Part shown: positions 11,259 through 21,977 of the stretch, piece after piece
Position numbering within the stretch: the stretch's first letter is position 1
Layout of the letters: the number at the start of each line of letters is the position of its first letter
DNA from: Triticum aestivum
Lineage: Eukaryota > Streptophyta > Magnoliopsida > Poales > Poaceae
Direction: 5' to 3'
NCBI RefSeq assembly: GCF_018294505.1
Contig: NC_057814.1
Location: 40,269,251-40,333,250, forward strand
Length of the DNA: 64,000 nt
The notes under the pieces: model-generated
Seen by the model: only the letters and a program-made list of their open reading frames with translations
Databases searched by the model: none
Told to the model about the DNA's origin: nothing
Program-made: the position numbers and the translations under genes

Positions 11259-12977
11259 TGTTGGGAATCGTAGCATAATTTAAAATTTTCCTACGCTCAC
11301 CAAGATGCATCTATGGAGTGTACTAGCAACGAGGGGAAGGGAGTGCATCTACATACCCTTGTAGATCGCGAGCGGAAGCGTTCCAATGAACGTGGATGAC
11401 GGAGTCGTACTCGCCGTGATCCAAATTACCGATGACTGAGTGCCGAACGGACGGCACCTCCGCGTTCAACACACGTATGGTGCAGCGACGTCTCCTCCTT
11501 CTTGATCCAGCAAGGGGGAAGGAGAGGTTGATGGAGATCCAGCAGCACGACGGCGTGGTGGTGGATGTAGCGGGTCTCCGGCAGGGCTTCGCCGAGCTTC
11601 TGCGAGAGAGAGAGAGGTGTTGCAGGGGAGGAGGGAGGCGCCCAAGGCTGTGGCTTGCTGCCCTCCCTCCCCCCCCTTATATAGGCCCCCTGGGGGGGGG
11701 CGCCGGCCCAGGGAGATGGGATCTCCAAGGGGGGGCGGCGGCCAAAGGGGGGAAGGGGTTGCCTTGCCCCCCAAGGCAAGGGGGAAGCTCCCCCCCTAGG
11801 GTTCCCAACCCTAGGCGCATGGGGGAGGCCCAAGGGGGGGCGCCCCAGCCCACTAAGGGCTGGTTCCCTTCCACTTTCAGCCCACGGGGCCCTCCGGGAT
11901 AGGGGCCCCACCCGGTGGACCCCCGGGACCCTTCCGGTTGTCCCGGTACAATACCGGTAACCCCCGAAACTTTCCCGGTGGCCGAAACTTGACTTCCTAT
12001 ATATAATTCTTCACCTCCGGACCATTCCGGAACCTCTCGTGATGTCCGGGATCTCATCTGGGACTCCGAACAACTTTCGGGTTTCCGCATACATATATCT
12101 CTACAACCCTAGCGTCACCGGACCTTAAGTGTGTAGACCCTACGGGTTCGGGAGACATGCAGACATGACCGAGACGCCTCTCCGGTCAATAACCAACAGC
12201 GGGATCTGGATACCCATGTTGGCTCCCACATGTTCCACGATGATCTCATCGGATGAACCACGGTGTCGAGGATTCAATCAATCCGTATGCAATTCCCTTT
12301 GTCAATCGGTATGTTACTTGCCCGAGATTCGATCGTCGGTATCCCAATACCTTGTTCAATCTCGGTACCGGCAAGTCTCTTTACTCGTACCGCAATGCAT
12401 GATCCTGTGACTAACGCCTTAGTCACATTGAGCTCATTATGATGATGCATTACCGAGTGGGCCCAGAGATACCTCTCCGTCACACGGAGTGACAAATCCC
12501 AGTCTCGATCCGTGCCAACCCAACAGACACTTTCGGAGATACCCGTAATGCACCTTTATATTCACCCAGTTACGTTGTGACGTTTGGCACACCCAAAGCA
12601 CTCCTACGGTATCCGGGAGTTGCACGATCTCATGGTCTAAGGAAAAGATACTTGACATTGGAAAAGCTCTAGCAAACGAAACTACACGATCTTTTATGCT
12701 ATGCTTAGGATCGGGTCTTGTCCATCACATCATTCTCCTAATGATGTGATCCCGTTATCAATGACATCCAATGTCCATAGTCAGGAAACCATGACTATCT
12801 GTTGATCAACGAGCTAGTCAACTAGAGGCTTACTAGGGACACTTTGGGGTCTATGTATTCACACATGTATTACGATTTCCGGACAATACAATTATAGCAT
12901 GAACAATAGACAATTACCATGAACAAAGAAATATAATAATAACCATTTATTATTGCCTCTAGGGCATATTTCCAACA
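11259..12977 (-). mobile_element. Solo LTR of the Angela/WIS Copia family, 1,719 bp
   Basis: On the minus strand it starts TGTTGGAAATATGCCC and ends in CCCAACA, the termini of the abundant Angela/WIS LTR; the body also matches my memory of that LTR throughout. A TATA box (minus strand, about 11678-11686) lies in a G/C-rich promoter. No internal Angela domain or second LTR is present. The flanking 5-mers GCCAC (left) and GTTGG (right) do not match, which is unusual for a simple solo LTR. It splits Copia-A between gag and protease. Short reading frames inside it are not genes. Confidence 0.93.
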
Positions 12978-13678
12978 GTTGGCGGAGCGCCGTGGCCGGC
13001 GGCGAGACCGACATGGAGGGCGGCGTGGGTCGCCTGCCGAGCGGTGTGACGGAGACGCTTTTCCTCCATGCGAAGATAAGTGACCGCCTTCACGTACGTC
13101 GGCGTGACGAGGGAGAGGATGGCGGCGGACTGGCCAAGGTCGGGGTGGAGGCCGCGGAGGAGGTTGGTGAGGAGGACGGAGTCGTCGATGGTCATGCCGA
13201 CGTCGCGCAGTTCATCGACGAGGACCTTCAGCCGCGTGCAGTACTCATCGATCGAAAGATCGTTTTGCTGCATAGTGAAGAACTCCCCTTGAAGAAAAAC
13301 GCGGCGCTGGAGTTGATTGTCGAGGAAGAGATCACAAAGGCGCGTCCACATAGCATACGCGGACGGATCGCGGGCGTTCACCATGTTGAAGAGGCCGCCG
13401 GAGATGGTGAGGAAGAGCCACTTGACGATGCAGGTGTCCACAGCAAGCCACTCGTCGTCGTCCTTCATGTCGCGGAAGTCGACGCTCCCGTCAACATGCT
13501 CGATGAGATGGTAAGAGCGGAATAGCAGCGCGAAGTAGGTGCGCCATGCGTTGTAGGACGGCAAGTCGAGGTCGAGGATGACGGGTACGTGGTCTTTGAT
13601 GTGAAGCTCGTTGAGGCGGTCGGAGGTGATCATGGCGCCGGAAAAGGAACCGGCGTCGGATGCGTCAGCCTTGGCCAT
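12978..13678 (-). pseudogene. Copia-A gag (UBN2-type), truncated
   Basis: The minus-strand frame starts with ATG at 13678 and runs about 233 codons until the solo LTR. It has the Copia gag pattern: HVPVILDLDLPSYNAWRTYF near the start, then AYAMWTRLCDLF, and FTMQQNDLSIDEYCTRLKVL with a NLLRGLHP motif. The expected CCHC zinc knuckle and the start of the protease region are absent on both sides of the solo LTR, so roughly 100 residues of host element seem to have been lost there. The leader between gag and the primer-binding site (13679-14040) is GGC-rich and noncoding. Confidence 0.85.
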
Positions 13679-14040
13679 GGTGGCGTCAGGTGGTCTAGGT
13701 TTGGGTGTTGGTGAAGGGAGGAAAGGAACAGCGGCGGGGATGGGTGTTTGGGAAGGAAGCGACTGCGGCGGCTACAGGAGATAGATGTTAGCGGCGGCGG
13801 CTTTTAGGGTTTTGGGAGGAAGGTGATGGCGGTAGGGAGAAGAAGGGAAGCGGCGGCGGCTACGGGAGAGGTGGCAGCGGCGGCAGCGGCTTGAGGGGTT
13901 TGGGGAGGAGTAGGCGGCGGCGGTGGCTACGGGAGAAGTAGCGACGGCGGCGGCGGTAGGGTTTTGGAGTTGGCGCGGCGGCGGCTAGAGGAAGGCGCGG
14001 CGGCTGCGGGTTGCGGAAGCGAGAGAAGATCGCGGTAAAA

Positions 14041-14049
14041 CTGATACCA
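14041..14049 (-). promoter_or_regulatory. Primer-binding site of Copia-A (initiator tRNA-Met)
   Basis: Directly inside the 5' LTR the minus strand reads TGGTATCAG, the standard plant Copia complement of the initiator tRNA-Met 3' end. Confidence 0.88.
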
Positions 14050-14216
14050 TGTAGAGAGAATATTTGGTGCAACTCAATTGTATTTCAGGGAGTCGGTCAC
14101 AATATACACACAGGATGTCTTGCGTGACAAGAAACTAATCCTACCATATCTCTAGGAGTCAACTATACAAGGCTAGAGAAGATAGGAGAAGCAATACAAA
14201 TATGTCACGTTCAACA
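14050..14216 (-). repeat. 5' LTR of Copia-A
   Basis: 167 bp, the partner of 7506-7673. On the minus strand it starts TGTTGAACGTG and abuts the primer-binding site at 14049. Confidence 0.93.
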
Positions 14217-16488
14217 TTATGGTATGACAGTATGTTGCATGGCCTGTTTGGGTAGGATGGTGGATCACTAGGTTAGTGGCATGCGAGAAGGAGGAAGACC
14301 TATATAGGAGTTAATGGTACGTGTATCCATGAATTCTGAAATTTCAGCCTTTATGGTACGTCCAGAATCAATTGTCTTTGTGTAAAAATATTTCATTTAT
14401 TACAATAGTAAACACATATTCATATAAGTTACAAATATTTTGTCAAAATTGCAAATAAATTTAAATAACAATTCCGGTCCATTGGTTGGTATAGAAACTG
14501 AAACCACTGAAAATCATTAAATTCAACTATATCTCCACTGAATTCAGCTAGTTTCTTGCAAGGATAAGCAAGTGGAGAGACACATGGACATACATCCATA
14601 GTTCCATCTGATTATCTGAATGTGGTAGAAGCTCGACTAATGTACAGACATGATAACACACCACTTAGGAATAAAATAAGCTGGTCTTCTTACAAAAATC
14701 ACCTATATACTTATTTGATTTAAAAAACAGAATAATCTGATGTATGTGGGAACTCTGATAAGAAAAACCATTGACCCAATTTATATTGAATACCGGATAA
14801 AAAAAACTTGATAAACTGACCCTGTTTATGAGCAAAACAGGGTGAAGAACTATACAGTAAAACAGAAAACTAGAAGATGCAATTACAGAGTACAACATGG
14901 CGCAAGGATCAATCACGAAAGCAAAGCATTGTTTAGGGATGCAGCACTGGTCATGTTATAAGCATATACGTGGCTCATGGAAATGGCGAGATGAGCCCGG
15001 TGATCGCCAGAAGCAAACAAGAATGACGTGCCAGACGGGCGCCGCCATAGGCTAGGTTTAGTTCCGGTTGTTTTTCTTAATGAAAAATGTCAAAAATGTA
15101 ATGAATATCCTTCAGTTTATGAAAATCATCCGATTTGCATGAATGTCACTCGGTTTGTTGAAATCAGATTTGAAATATATGCGGCTAGATTAAGATGGCC
15201 GGCTCTCGTATGTGTCCATGGACTGATGGACCAGTCCGCAGACGGATACAGTGTTTGTTTTGAGGATCAGCATTGAAGATGCCCTTAGTTATCGACAAAG
15301 AAACTTGCATCTATAATCCTTCGACCAAAGATTCTTGGGTTCCTCTCACTGGGTCACACGAGAACTTGCATGTTGACATGATCGAGTACTAAACGAAGAG
15401 CCAAAGACAAAACAGGTTAGCGCTCTTGTCGATGGTCATTTGGCATGCGTTTGTCTCACCCCGTGTGTGTACATGTTCATTAATTTCATCCCGCAAAAAA
15501 AGAAAAAGAAAAAAAACATGTTCATTAATTTCACATGCGACCGTGTGGGTGCCTTGAGACCGTTTGCACTTTAGAAACAACCTACATCGTAGCCTTTCAA
15601 AATATTTTTAAAATTTTAACCACATACTCTACAAGTCGTGTAATGACACCATGCAAAGTCATAACTTTTAGAAAATATTAATCATATTATTTCATAAGTT
15701 TGGGTGTTTCAATTTTTCCATACTCATATTTGAAAATGCCAAACTTTTATTTCATAACACCTAAATATATATTAATTAAGATATTTAGGATATTTCTTAC
15801 ACTCTTTGGAAATTTTTAATTGTACTTCTATTTCAAATTTAATTACAATACATATATATATTAATAAAATGACTAAAATATAAAAAATAATGAAACCTAT
15901 AAAGTTGAAACCATTTTTCATATAATATCATAAAAACAGCACACAAAAAATATAAGAAAAGAGATGAAACAAAAATACATATATATTCTACCAATGGCGG
16001 GCCTCCCTAAGTGCCCGCCACTCGTAAGGCTTTCCCCACGGCTATGGTGGGCCAAATTGATAGCTATATTAACAGTGGTGGGCATCTCTAGCGGCATATC
16101 ACTTTTCTCAAATGACAAGTGGAGGACATGCTTGGGGGTACTCGCTACTTAGTAATTTTCGCCCAAGGATAATCTGGGCCCAAACTACCAACGGCAGGTG
16201 GAACAGTGAGCCCATCACGGATAACGTAATTCTAGTGGTAGGAGTTGGTTTGCATCCACCAATAGTATTTGGCCAGATTACCAGTGATGGGTCTCTGAAC
16301 CTTCCCGTCACTTGATTTACATCACCCATACGAATTTTCCAAATAGCGAGTCGACAATGTCAAGGAGGACCATGGTGGCCAGCACCCACCTACCACGCTC
16401 CCTACTCTATCTGATTCAGTCTTCTTTTGCAAAAAGTTGACATCTGTCACCGTCCAACTCTTGTACACTAAGAATGGAGTGGCTGGGG
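14217..16488. other. Intergenic, AT-rich
   Basis: No gene or complete element is recognised. About 15400-15470 (TTAGCGCTCTTGTCGATGG) matches a short piece of the A blocks (about 6325 and 31905), so it is a third fragment of that duplicated sequence. The region 15590-15960 is very AT-rich. Confidence 0.5.
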
Positions 16489-16502
16489 CACTAGTAGAAA
16501 AC

Positions 16503-16760
16503 TGGGCTTTGGTCACAGGGCAATATTCACATTAGTCCGGGTTCAGTCACGAACCGGGACTAATGTGAGCATTGATCCCGGTTCGTGCGGCCAGGGGCCT
16601 GCCGGGCCTCATGGGGGCATTGGTCCCGGTTCGTCTGGACCCTTTGGTCCCGGTTGGTGGGACAAACCGGAACCAATGGGCCACGCTCCTGGCCCACAGC
16701 CTTTTAGTCTCGGTTCATATCACAAACCGGGACTAAAGGGCTGGTCCTAGTTGCGGCCAG
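16503..16760. repeat. 5' subterminal inverted-repeat array of CACTA-1
   Basis: Alternating copies of GGTCCCGGTTCGT-like and ACGAACCGGGACTAA-like units pair as short palindromes. In En/Spm such subterminal motifs bind an element-encoded protein; that role here is by analogy. The array ends about 6 bp upstream of a U6-type promoter. Confidence 0.85.
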
Positions 16761-16766
16761 TGTTTA

Positions 16767-16808
16767 GTCCCACATCGCCAACCGAAGGGCGCTCACACCA
16801 GTTTATAA
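16767..16808 (+). promoter_or_regulatory. snRNA-type promoter 1: USE + 26 bp + TATA
   Basis: GTCCCACATCG at 16767-16777 is an exact match to the plant snRNA Upstream Sequence Element RTCCCACATCG. TATAA starts at 16804, after exactly 26 intervening bases. From memory, Arabidopsis U6-26 has the same 26-bp spacing; Pol II snRNA genes have about one helical turn more. The expected start is about 30 nt after the TATA start, near 16833. Confidence 0.7.
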
Positions 16809-16832
16809 GCCCGTCCCTCTCTGCCTTGTTGA

Positions 16833-16945
16833 GCTCCTCTTAAAGTGAAAATAGATGCCCTTATACAGGGAATTTGACCTAAATTCATAGTAAATTTCAT
16901 AATTTGGTTGAATTTTCTCTATAAGCGCATCTATGTTCATTTTTT
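16833..16945 (+). ncRNA. Candidate Pol III hairpin RNA 1
   Basis: Downstream of promoter 1 the stretch 16846-16939 folds into one long stem. ATAGATGC (16851-16858) pairs with GCATCTAT (16927-16934). After one mismatch CTTATA pairs with TATAAG, then AG, GG, AATTTGACC pair with their partners up to 16906 with several G-U wobbles, leaving a loop of about 20 nt. TGAA/TTCA closes the base. A T6 run follows directly. Predicted length is about 110 nt. Start site and Pol III use are inferred; the pairing is read directly. Confidence 0.6.
16940..16945 (+). terminator. T6 Pol III-type terminator of hairpin RNA 1
   Basis: TTTTTT directly follows the closing bases of the hairpin. Confidence 0.55.
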
Positions 16946-17215
16946 ATATTTATAAAATAAATAAACCTTAATAAAATAAAATAAAATAAACTATAGAAAC
17001 TAAAATAAATAAACCTTAATAAATTAAGTAAAAATAGCAGCATTAAATTAAATAAAAATAGCAACAGTAAAATAAATAAAAATAAAATAATTAAAGTAAA
17101 ATACATAAGTAATTAGAAATAAAATAAATAAGTTTTTTGTTGTAAGTAGAAACAAAACAAAACAAATAAAGCAAAAGAGAAAAAAAATAAAGGAAAAAAA
17201 TTATGCCACCTACTG
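16946..17215. other. AT-rich spacer with a relic of another hairpin unit
   Basis: A/T-rich, repeating AAAATAAATAAG-like words also found at 22610-22900. At about 17190-17215, AAAAAAATTATGCCACCTACTGGGCCA resembles the terminator and 3' arm of hairpin RNA 4 (39203-39230). It looks like the remnant of a minus-strand hairpin unit whose promoter has been deleted. Confidence 0.45.
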
Positions 17216-17305
17216 GGCCACCACGGTTCGTGGCACCAACCGGGACCAAAGGCCTTTAGTCCCGGTTGGTGCCATGAACCGGGACCAATGAGTTGCCTAT
17301 ATATA
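17216..17305 (+). promoter_or_regulatory. Inverted-repeat array and TATA box upstream of ORF-alpha
   Basis: Two palindromic GGTCCCGGTTGGTGCC-type pairs (about 17216-17288) are followed by TATATATA at 17298-17305. A leader of about 270 bp ends in a splice donor (GTGAGACT near 17573). It is probably the Pol II promoter of the ORF-alpha/TNP2 transcription unit. Confidence 0.55.
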
Positions 17306-17676
17306 CCCCATCGCCACAGCAGAGCACTCCAGAGTGCTCTGTTTTTTCTGGCCGGCGAGGGGAGGGCATTTGGGTGCTCTAGCTCACCTCCTATGCACAT
17401 GAGGTGTTCGATGAAATGTCTGAGCCACATTAGTTAATCTTTCTCCTCTCGAAACTCGACCTCCGAGCTCCATTTTCCCCGAGATTTGTCTAGGTTTAGC
17501 GGTCTGTCTCGTCCCGTCCCCGTCTTCACCGCCGTCGATCGCCCGCGCCGATCTCGTCGCCAGCACCACCGTGGTGAGACTCTTGTTCTTATCTTCTTTC
17601 TAAAAGGAAAAAATTCTTACTTTAGATATTTACTTGTCTAATTTTGTTACTTTTATTATTCCTTCTTATTACATAG

Positions 17677-18127
17677 TGCGATTGTTTTGGTATCCGCCCC
17701 CTTCGGCCCTCGTCCTGTCTATGATTCGGATGTGGCATATATTATTTTTTTATAACTATTTGGTTCATTTATTGTTTATGACAAATATACCGACCAACGT
17801 GACATAGATTTTATTTATCTAGGAGGTGGTTGAACCGGAAATTCTAACCGACCCTATTGTCGAGAGGTTAAATTTAGTTGAAGAAGAAAACAATTAGTTG
17901 AAGGAAAAAATAAAAAAATTGAGGAGGACAAGATGATATTGGAGTTGCATGTTGCGGATGTCGTCGATGATCACAAGATCAAGATGGATGCAATGCGCTT
18001 GAAGATTAGAAAGATTAGAAAATATGCCATTCATACCGAGGCTTGGTATCATTATGCCGTTGGTTCAATTGTTACCTTGGTTGCGATTATGATCGCATTT
18101 GTTTTCGCATTGAAATGTTTTACATAG
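17677..18127 (+). pseudogene. ORF-alpha of CACTA-1: coiled-coil protein with C-terminal membrane segment (broken)
   Basis: The exon 17823-18127 follows an acceptor TCTAG. It encodes EILTDPIVERLNLVEEEN, a charged coiled coil (ELHVADVVDDHKIKMDAMRL), a basic stretch (KIRKIRKYA) and a hydrophobic C-terminal segment (VGSIVTLVAIMIAFVFAL), ending KCFT. A preceding small exon (about 17677-17734) ends YDSDV. The CACTA-2 copy (33158-33585) shows the same design. Lesions are an ATG-to-ATT change at the likely start, a TAG after LVEEENN, a single-base frameshift before 17933 and a GC instead of GT donor. The predicted topology is tail-anchored. Its function is unknown to me. Confidence 0.7.
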
Positions 18128-18309
18128 TTTCAATGTATGGTTTAATTAATTAGATGCTCTGGAGAGCTATATATGTTGTTAGATGAGAACTATGTATGTA
18201 CTTTGGTTTTAATGTGATGATGAACTTCTATTAATTTGGTCATTTAATTATCTATTCATGATGTTCTTTAATGGTTTTTGACACACTTAATTATATATAA
18301 TGCACGCAG

Positions 18310-21300
18310 ATGAACCGGCAATGGATGTATGGTGACAGACACACCTCCGAGTACATTAAGGGCGTGCATGATTTTCTCGAAGTGGCTGAGGCAAACAAGC
18401 AGAATGGTTTTATGTGTTGTCCATGCCCTATATGTGGGAATACGAAGTCTTACTCTGACCGGAAAATCCTTCACATCCACCTGCTTTACAAGGGTTTCAT
18501 GCCACACTATAATGTTTGGACGAGGCACGGAGAAATAGGGGTTATGATGGAAGACGGCGAAGAAGAAGAGGACGATGACAACTATGTGCCCCCTGAATAC
18601 GGTGATGCTGCAACGGGGGAAGCTGCTGAAGATCAAGAGGAACCAGCCGATGTGCCCAATGATGCTGCAAGGGGGGAAGCTGCTGAAGATCAAGAGGAAC
18701 CAATGCCCGATGATGATGATCTCCGCCGGGTCATAGTCGATGCAAGGACGCAATGCGAAAGTCAAAAGGAGAAGCTGAAGTTCGATCGCATGTTAGAGGA
18801 TCACAAAAAAGGGTTGTACCCCAATTGCGAAGATGGCAACACAAAGCTCGGTACCGTACTGGAATTGCTGCAGTGGAAGGCAGAGAATGCTGTGCCTGAC
18901 AAAGGATTTGAGAAGCTATTGAAAATATTAAAGAAGAAGCTTCCAAAGGATAACGAATTGCCCGACAGTACATACGCAGCAAAGAAGGTCGTATGCCCTC
19001 TAGGATTGGAGGTGCAGAAGATACATGCATGCCGTAATGACTGCATCCTCTACCGCGGTGCGTACAAGGATCTGAACGCATGCCCGGGATGCGGTGCATT
19101 GCGGTATAAGATCAGACGAGATGACCCTGGTGATGTTGACGGCGAGCCCCCCAGGAAGAGGGTTCCTGCGAAGGTGATGTGGTATGCTCCTATAATACCA
19201 CGGTTGAAACGTCTGTTCAGAAACGAAGAGCATGCCAAGTTGATGCGATGGCACAGTGAGGACCGTAAGAAAGACGGGAAGTTGAGAGCACCCGCTGACG
19301 GGTCGCAGTGGAGAAAAATCGAGAGAAAGTACTGGGCTGAGTTTGCAGCTGACCCAAGGAACGTATGGTTTGCTTTAAGCGCGGATGGCATTAATCCTTT
19401 CGGGGAGCAGAGCAGCAATCACAGCACCTGGCCCGTGACTCTATGTATGTATAACCTTCCTCCTTGGATGTGCATGAAGCGGAAGTTCATTATGATGCCA
19501 GTTCTCATCCAAGGCCCTAAGCAACCCGGCAACGACATTGATGTGTACCTAAGGCCATTAGTTGAAGAACTTTTACAGTTGTGGAATGGAAACGGTGTAC
19601 GTACGTGGGATGAGCACAAACAGGAGGAATTTAACCTGCACGCGTTGCTGTTTGTAACCATCAACGATTGGCCCGCTCTCAGTAACCTTTCAGGACAGAC
19701 AAACAAGGGATACCACGCATGCACGCACTGTTTAGATGACACTGAAAGTATATACCTGGACAAATGCAGGAAGAATGTGTACTTGGGCCCTCGTCGATTT
19801 CTTCCGACCAACCATCAATGTTGAAAGAAAGGCAAGCATTTCAAAGGCGAGGCAGATCACCGGAACAAGCCCGCCATGCGTACTGGTGATCACGTACTTG
19901 CTATGGTCAATGATTTACACGTAATCTTTGGAAAGGGTCCCGGCGGACTAGCTATTCCGAATAACGCTGAGGGACACGCACCCATGTGGAAGAAGAAATC
20001 TATATTTTGGGACCTACCCTACTGGAAAGAGGTAGAGGTCCGCTCTTCAATCGACGTGATGCACGTGACGAAGAACCTTTGCGTGAACCTGCTAGGCTTC
20101 TTGGGCGTGTATGGGAAGACAAAAGATACACCTGAGGCACGGGAGGACCTGCAACGTTTGCACGAAAAAGACGGCATGCCTCCGAAGCAGTGTGAAGGTC
20201 CTGCCAGCTAAGCTCTTATGAAAGAAGAGAAAGAAATCTTCTTTGAATGCCTGCTCAGTATGAAGGTCCCGACTGGCTTCTCGTCGAATATAAAGGGAAT
20301 AATAAATATGCCAGAGAAAAAGTTCCAGAACCTAAAGTCTCATGACTGCCACGTGATTATGACGCAACTGCTTCCGGTTGCATTGAGGGGGCTTCTACCG
20401 GAAAACGTCCGATTAGCCATTGTGAAGCTATGTGAATTCCTCAATGCAATCTCTCAGAAGGTGATCGATCCAGAAATCATACCAAGGCTAAGGAGTGATG
20501 TGGCGCAATGTCTTGTCAGTTTCGAGCTGGTGTTCCCACCATCCTTCTTCAATATCATGACGCACGTCCTAGTTCATCTAGTCGACGAGATTGTCATTCT
20601 GGGGCCCGTATTTCTACACAATATGTTCCTCTTTGAGAGGTTCATGGGAGTCCTAAAGAAATATGTCCGTAACCACGCTAGGCCAGAAGGAAGCATCTCC
20701 ATGGGCCATCAAACAGAGGATGTCATTGGGTTTTGTGTTGACTTCATTCCTGGCCTTAAGAAGATAGGTCTCCCTAAATCGCGGTATGAGGGGAGACTGA
20801 CTGGAAAAGGCACGCTTGGAGGGGACTCAATAATATGCAGGGACGGATATTCTTGGTCTCAAGCACACTACACAGTTCTACAGAACTCTACCTTGGTGAC
20901 CCCGTATGTCGATGAACACAAGAACAGTCTGCGCTCCAAACACCCGGAGCAGTGTGACGACTGGATTACATGTGAACACATCAGGACTTTCAGCAGTTGG
21001 TTGGAAACACGTCTCAGAGGTGACACCACTGTTTGTGATGAGTTGTACTCGTTGTCCAGGGGACCATCTTCGACTGTATTGATTTACAAAGGATACAAGA
21101 TAAATGGGAATACATTTTACACGATCGCCCAAGATCAAAAGAGCACCAACCAAAACAGCGGTGTCCGCTTTGATGCAGCAACCGAGAGGGGAAAGGACAC
21201 ATATTATGGTTACATAATGGACATATGGGAACTTGACTACGAACATGATTTTAAGGTCCCTTCGTTTAAGTGCAAATGGGTCAATCTGTCAGGAGGCGGG

Positions 21301-21669
21301 GTACAGGTAGACCCACAGTACGGAATGACTACAGTGGATCTGAACAATCTTGGGTACACTGACGAACCGTTCGTCCTAGCCAATGATGTGGCACAGGTTA
21401 TCTATGTGAAGGACATGTCTACCAGACCGAGAAAAAGAAAAGATAAGGAAGCGAATACATCATACGATGAGCCAAAGCGCCACATAGTTCTTTCAGGAAA
21501 AAGGGACATTGTGGGAGTGGAGGGCAAGACTGACATGTCTGAAGATTATGAAAAGTTTCATGAAATTCCTCCCTTCAAAGTCAAGGCTGACCCAAGCATC
21601 CTGATAAACGATGAAGATTATCCATGGTTACGGCGCAATAAGCAAATGACACAAGCGAAGAAAAAGTGA
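18310..21669 (+). pseudogene. TNP2-like CACTA transposase, one frame with two nonsense codons
   Basis: A single frame of 1,119 codons runs from an ATG directly after a splice-acceptor-like GCACGCAG to a TGA, interrupted only by TGA at 19822 and TAA at 20209. The order is: a transposase-associated N-terminal domain (about 1-75, with CPCPICGN); an acidic linker (about 78-140); the TNP2/Transposase_21 catalytic region (about 290-500), with ADGINPFGEQSS and VTINDWPALSNLSGQTNKG carrying conserved Asp residues; a DUF4218-like part (about 660-770, LKSHDCHVIMTQLLPVALRG); and a DUF4216-like part (about 950-1030, YYGYIMDIWELDY). TNP2 cuts at the element ends in En/Spm. Two stops make this copy defective, though few changes separate it from an open frame. 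Confidence 0.93.
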
Positions 21670-21911
21670 AGACTTTCTCCCGCAACTATTATGATGATAC
21701 CATGCCAACTTTGTAACAGACGAGTATGATACCATTGTCCGTTTTGTACACGAAGTGCATCCAGTTTTTGCCGTAACCCTCTCAACTTTCTTGCACATGA
21801 TATGTGGATGAAATGATGATACCATGCCAACTTTCAACCTTTTCAGAGTTCATTTGAAATGCTTTTCAATTTTAGGGTCTTATAACTCAAAATAATTAGT
21901 AAATGCATGTA
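21661..21911 (-). ncRNA. Possible Pol III transcript 5, antisense to the TNP2 3' flank
   Basis: It starts about 30 nt after the TATA-like box of promoter 5. The first T run of five or more on the minus strand lies at 21660-21665, opposite the AAAAAG that encodes the last residues of TNP2. No strong hairpin is seen. The interior contains a 20-bp direct repeat (GATACCATGCCAACTTT, plus strand, at 21696 and 21818). This is the weakest of the five units. Confidence 0.25.
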
Positions 21912-21935
21912 AAATAACAGGCCAAAAATTAAAAA

Positions 21936-21977
21936 TTATAAACAGGTGCGGCTCTCTCTCAGCTAGCGAGGTGGGAC
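21936..21977 (-). promoter_or_regulatory. snRNA-type promoter 5 (minus strand)
   Basis: The reverse complement of 21967-21977 is GTCCCACCTCG (one change from the USE consensus), and TATAA lies at 21940-21936 after exactly 26 bp. It is divergent from promoter 2 across the array 21978-22168. Confidence 0.55.

Larger units (their letters stand above)
7506..14216 (-). mobile_element. Copia-A LTR retrotransposon, minus strand, host to a nested solo LTR
   Basis: Two 167-168 bp LTRs, TG...CA when read on the minus strand, flank a gag-pol region. Internal to the 5' LTR lies a primer-binding site complementary to initiator tRNA-Met, and internal to the 3' LTR a G13 polypurine tract. Flanking 5-mers GTATG (left) and TTATG (right) fit a target duplication with one change. 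Without the 1,719-bp nested LTR the element is about 5.0 kb. Domain order gag, protease, integrase, RT, RNase H is that of Ty1/Copia. The LTRs differ by about five substitutions and one indel (about 3%), suggesting an insertion around one to a few million years old. The family name is not assigned. Confidence 0.93.

Noticed and set aside
11426..12090. Gly/Pro-rich reading frames on both strands
   Set aside because: They lie inside the GC-rich promoter part of the Angela-type solo LTR.
16503..16760. Regular repeat-spacer look of the GGTCCCGGTT arrays, resembling a CRISPR array
   Set aside because: Units alternate in orientation, vary in sequence and lie at CACTA ends and promoters in a plant nuclear context; they are subterminal transposon repeats.
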